From Pseudomonadota bacterium (lineage in GTDB: Bacteria > Desulfobacterota > Binatia > UBA9968): 64,000 bases of DNA. Where the stretch lies: contig JAJPJQ010000040.1 in the NCBI GenBank assembly GCA_021324155.1, positions 1 through 64,000 on the forward strand. The letters run 5' to 3'. A program made the translations under genes and the position numbers. Below the pieces are notes generated by a model. It did no database searches and was not told the DNA's origin. It saw only the letters and a program-made list of their open reading frames with translations. Of this stretch, positions 62,493 to 64,000 are shown in pieces; position 1 is the stretch's first letter; each line of letters begins with the position of its first letter.

Positions 62493-64000
62493 TCGTCATC
62501 CCGCCGCAGGACCCTAACGAGAGACGTTCGGATCCCGCCGAGGAGGCGCTGGGGAAGCTCTATCAGCAGTTCACCAACGTCCAGAACCTCGCCGAGTTCC
62601 ACGCCGCCCTCAGAAAGCGCGACGCGCTGTATGAAGCGCAGCACCAGGAGATAGGCGCCAGCCCGCAGGATTACGAGAACCTTCATCCGAAGGACTTCTA
62701 CCGTCAATTCGACCGCCGCGCCAACGAGGACGACGAGACGGTCGTCTCCGAAGCGCCCTACCGCATCCGCGAGCAGCTACGAGACGCGCTCTGGGCGGAG
62801 CGCGACACGGCGAAGGGCCACGCTTTGGAGACTTACAAGAAGCTCTTCGTCGACCATCAGCTCGGCCAACTCGATCAGGACCGTCTTTACTACTTGGGCA
62901 AGATCGCCGATGCCGCGAGCGATCAGGACCGCGAGCGGTATCTCACGGCGCTCGTCGGCCGCTTAAAGGTCTCCGGCGACGTCGGCCTGCTCTATAAGGA
63001 AGACGCCGACCGGCTGATCGAGAACATCCCGAGCGACTTGGACATTTTTACATACAACCGCGAGTACGCCAGCGATCCGGCCAGAGCCCAGCGCCTGCTC
63101 CTCTACGGCGCCTACCCCAACATACGGCCGGAGCTGAGGGAAGAGCTGGTGAAGGCGGCCACGGAAGCCGTGGGTCCGTCGATGGCAAACCTAGCGAAGG
63201 AGGCGGTCACTCCTGAAACAATCGGCGGCGCTGCATCAGCGGCCGGAGACGATGTCAACGCGGAACTAAAGCGCCGCTTCACAACCGAAGGCGTCGAGGA
63301 ATTTTCGCAGCTGCAGAAGGACGAGGGCGATTCCACTTCGAATAATGGCGAGGAGGCGGCGTCTAACCGTGGTGGCGGCGCAGGTCTGGTTCAAGTTGCG
63401 GGAGCGCCAAGGGGCACCAAGGCACCGCGGGCACAAAAGGCACAACCGGCGCGGCAAGTACCGAGCGGAGCGTTCTCGGAGGGGGACTCGATTCCGGGCC
63501 TCCCCGATATCCCCAAAGATTTGAACGGGGTTCCGCCGGACCTGGCCGCCGTCGTCTTCGCCGCGGCTGGCGATCAAGAGCCAGCGCTCATGGAGGCGGT
63601 TGCGAATACGATTAAGAACCGGATAGGCCTCAATGTTTACGGCTTGGCCAATCTGAATTCATACGACGATGTCATCTACCAATGGACCACCGGCAGAATA
63701 CTGCGGGATCGGAATGGAAGACCGTTTCGTGATCGCTATGGCAATCCAAGACGGCAGGGAGATCGGCCCCAATTCAATGAGATTACCGGGCGACAAATGG
63801 AACGAGCTTACGCAGCCCTTACAACAGATAAAGGGGCGTCCGCACTCCGCGGGCCTGACGACGAGCTTGCGCTGGCCGACGCGTTCGAGACGGCCGAGAA
63901 GGTTTATCATGGGCGAAAGCGGGACAACACGATACCCCCGACTGGAGGCCGCGGCGCGGTGTTCTTTCACGACCGCAGCATTTCTACGCCGCCGGACATT
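62489..64000 (+). CDS. Virion-associated protein with cell-wall-hydrolase-like C-terminus (partial)
   Basis: 504 codons, open at the right edge. AGGAGA precedes the ATG. Residues 1-260 are charged and helical (QFTNVQNLAEFHAALRKRDA, ERDTAKGHALETYKKLFVD), as in phage internal/ejection proteins. A Gly/Pro/Gln linker (about 290-350) follows. From about 350 the text LAAVVFAAAGDQEPALMEAV, NTIKNRIGLNVYG, YDDVIYQW, ALADAFETAEKVYHG and PPTGGRGAVFFHDRS resembles the SleB/CwlJ cell-wall-hydrolase fold. It may open the cell wall during DNA injection. C-terminus missing. Confidence 0.65.
   Translation, partial: MIVIPPQDPNERRSDPAEEALGKLYQQFTNVQNLAEFHAALRKRDALYEAQHQEIGASPQDYENLHPKDFYRQFDRRANEDDETVVSEAPYRIREQLRDALWAERDTAKGHALETYKKLFVDHQLGQLDQDRLYYLGKIADAASDQDRERYLTALVGRLKVSGDVGLLYKEDADRLIENIPSDLDIFTYNREYASDPARAQRLLLYGAYPNIRPELREELVKAATEAVGPSMANLAKEAVTPETIGGAASAAGDDVNAELKRRFTTEGVEEFSQLQKDEGDSTSNNGEEAASNRGGGAGLVQVAGAPRGTKAPRAQKAQPARQVPSGAFSEGDSIPGLPDIPKDLNGVPPDLAAVVFAAAGDQEPALMEAVANTIKNRIGLNVYGLANLNSYDDVIYQWTTGRILRDRNGRPFRDRYGNPRRQGDRPQFNEITGRQMERAYAALTTDKGASALRGPDDELALADAFETAEKVYHGRKRDNTIPPTGGRGAVFFHDRSISTPPDI

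Larger units (their letters stand above)
57738..64000. mobile_element. Prophage (left part; right end outside the window)
   Basis: A leftward set of small early genes with an AlpA-like regulator, a divergent S24-type repressor, then rightward terminase and a virion-associated hydrolase-like protein. No integrase, portal, capsid or attachment site is visible in the window; the left boundary is placed after the gene ending at 57732 by content only. GC is close to that of the host, so it may be old or from a related host. Confidence 0.7.

Noticed and set aside
62131-62499. A 122-codon frame on the minus strand in the prophage
   Set aside because: Basic low-complexity product, opposite to the transcribed late genes and without a ribosome binding site.
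57733-64000. Integrase gene or tRNA attachment site for the prophage
   Set aside because: I looked for a tyrosine or serine recombinase and a tRNA at the left boundary and found neither; they may lie outside the window.

Overview
The window is high-GC bacterial chromosome with dense, short-gapped operons. Lipoprotein signals, a BrkB/YihY-type membrane protein, a Bug-type solute receptor and an rpmE-prfA-prmC-murA-his block point to a Gram-negative. The gene order and mixture of families recall deep, mostly uncultured proteobacteria-like lineages (Rokubacteria, Binatota or deltaproteobacteria-like). That placement is inference only: there is no rRNA gene, and I recognised no tRNA gene.

Layout. 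1-8.9 kb: a secreted collagen-repeat protein cut by the left edge, MarC and YihY membrane proteins, two ferritin-like proteins followed by a hydrolase, then a one-polypeptide ABC exporter. 9.1-27.9 kb: one very long leftward gene cluster of 18 genes, most overlapping by 4 nt or separated by under 15 nt, that builds and modifies a glycan. It holds four CgeB-like and two GT4-like glycosyltransferases, a sugar nucleotidyltransferase, two epimerase domains (one fused to a glycosidase domain), two dehydrogenases, a methyltransferase, a PIG-L deacetylase, an acyltransferase, two phosphatases, a circularly permuted glycosidase and inositol-3-phosphate synthase. 28.2-31.6 kb: a cation efflux protein, a TraR/DksA-BON fusion, RNase HII and a HAD phosphatase. 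32.3-40 kb: a carotenoid-type FAD oxidoreductase, then galT, glgA, glgC and malQ, a galactose/glycogen module. 40.1-42.8 kb: a VOC protein, a metallohydrolase and an orphan tricarboxylate-type solute receptor. 42.8-49.7 kb: rpmE-prfA-prmC-murA-hisD-hisB-hisH-hisA, without hisG or hisF at their usual places. 49.7-51.7 kb: a lower-GC island of two lipoprotein genes and one frameshifted lipoprotein pseudogene. 51.7-57.7 kb: metabolic genes (GST, Ldh-type dehydrogenase, MFS, haem-oxygenase-like diiron protein, esterase). 57.7-64 kb: part of a prophage: AlpA-like regulator, small early genes, S24 repressor, terminase, and a virion-associated protein with a cell-wall-hydrolase-like domain cut by the right edge.

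The most interesting system is the 18.8-kb glycan cluster. Its translationally coupled PIG-L / GT4 / acyltransferase / HAD / phosphatase block, together with inositol-3-phosphate synthase, contains the enzyme types that make GlcN-inositol pseudodisaccharides in mycothiol and GPI synthesis. The rest of the cluster would then elongate or decorate the product. This reading is inference and needs biochemical or comparative tests. The two glycosidase-like proteins in the cluster show, by comparison with each other, a circular permutation in one and loss of the expected nucleophile in the other.
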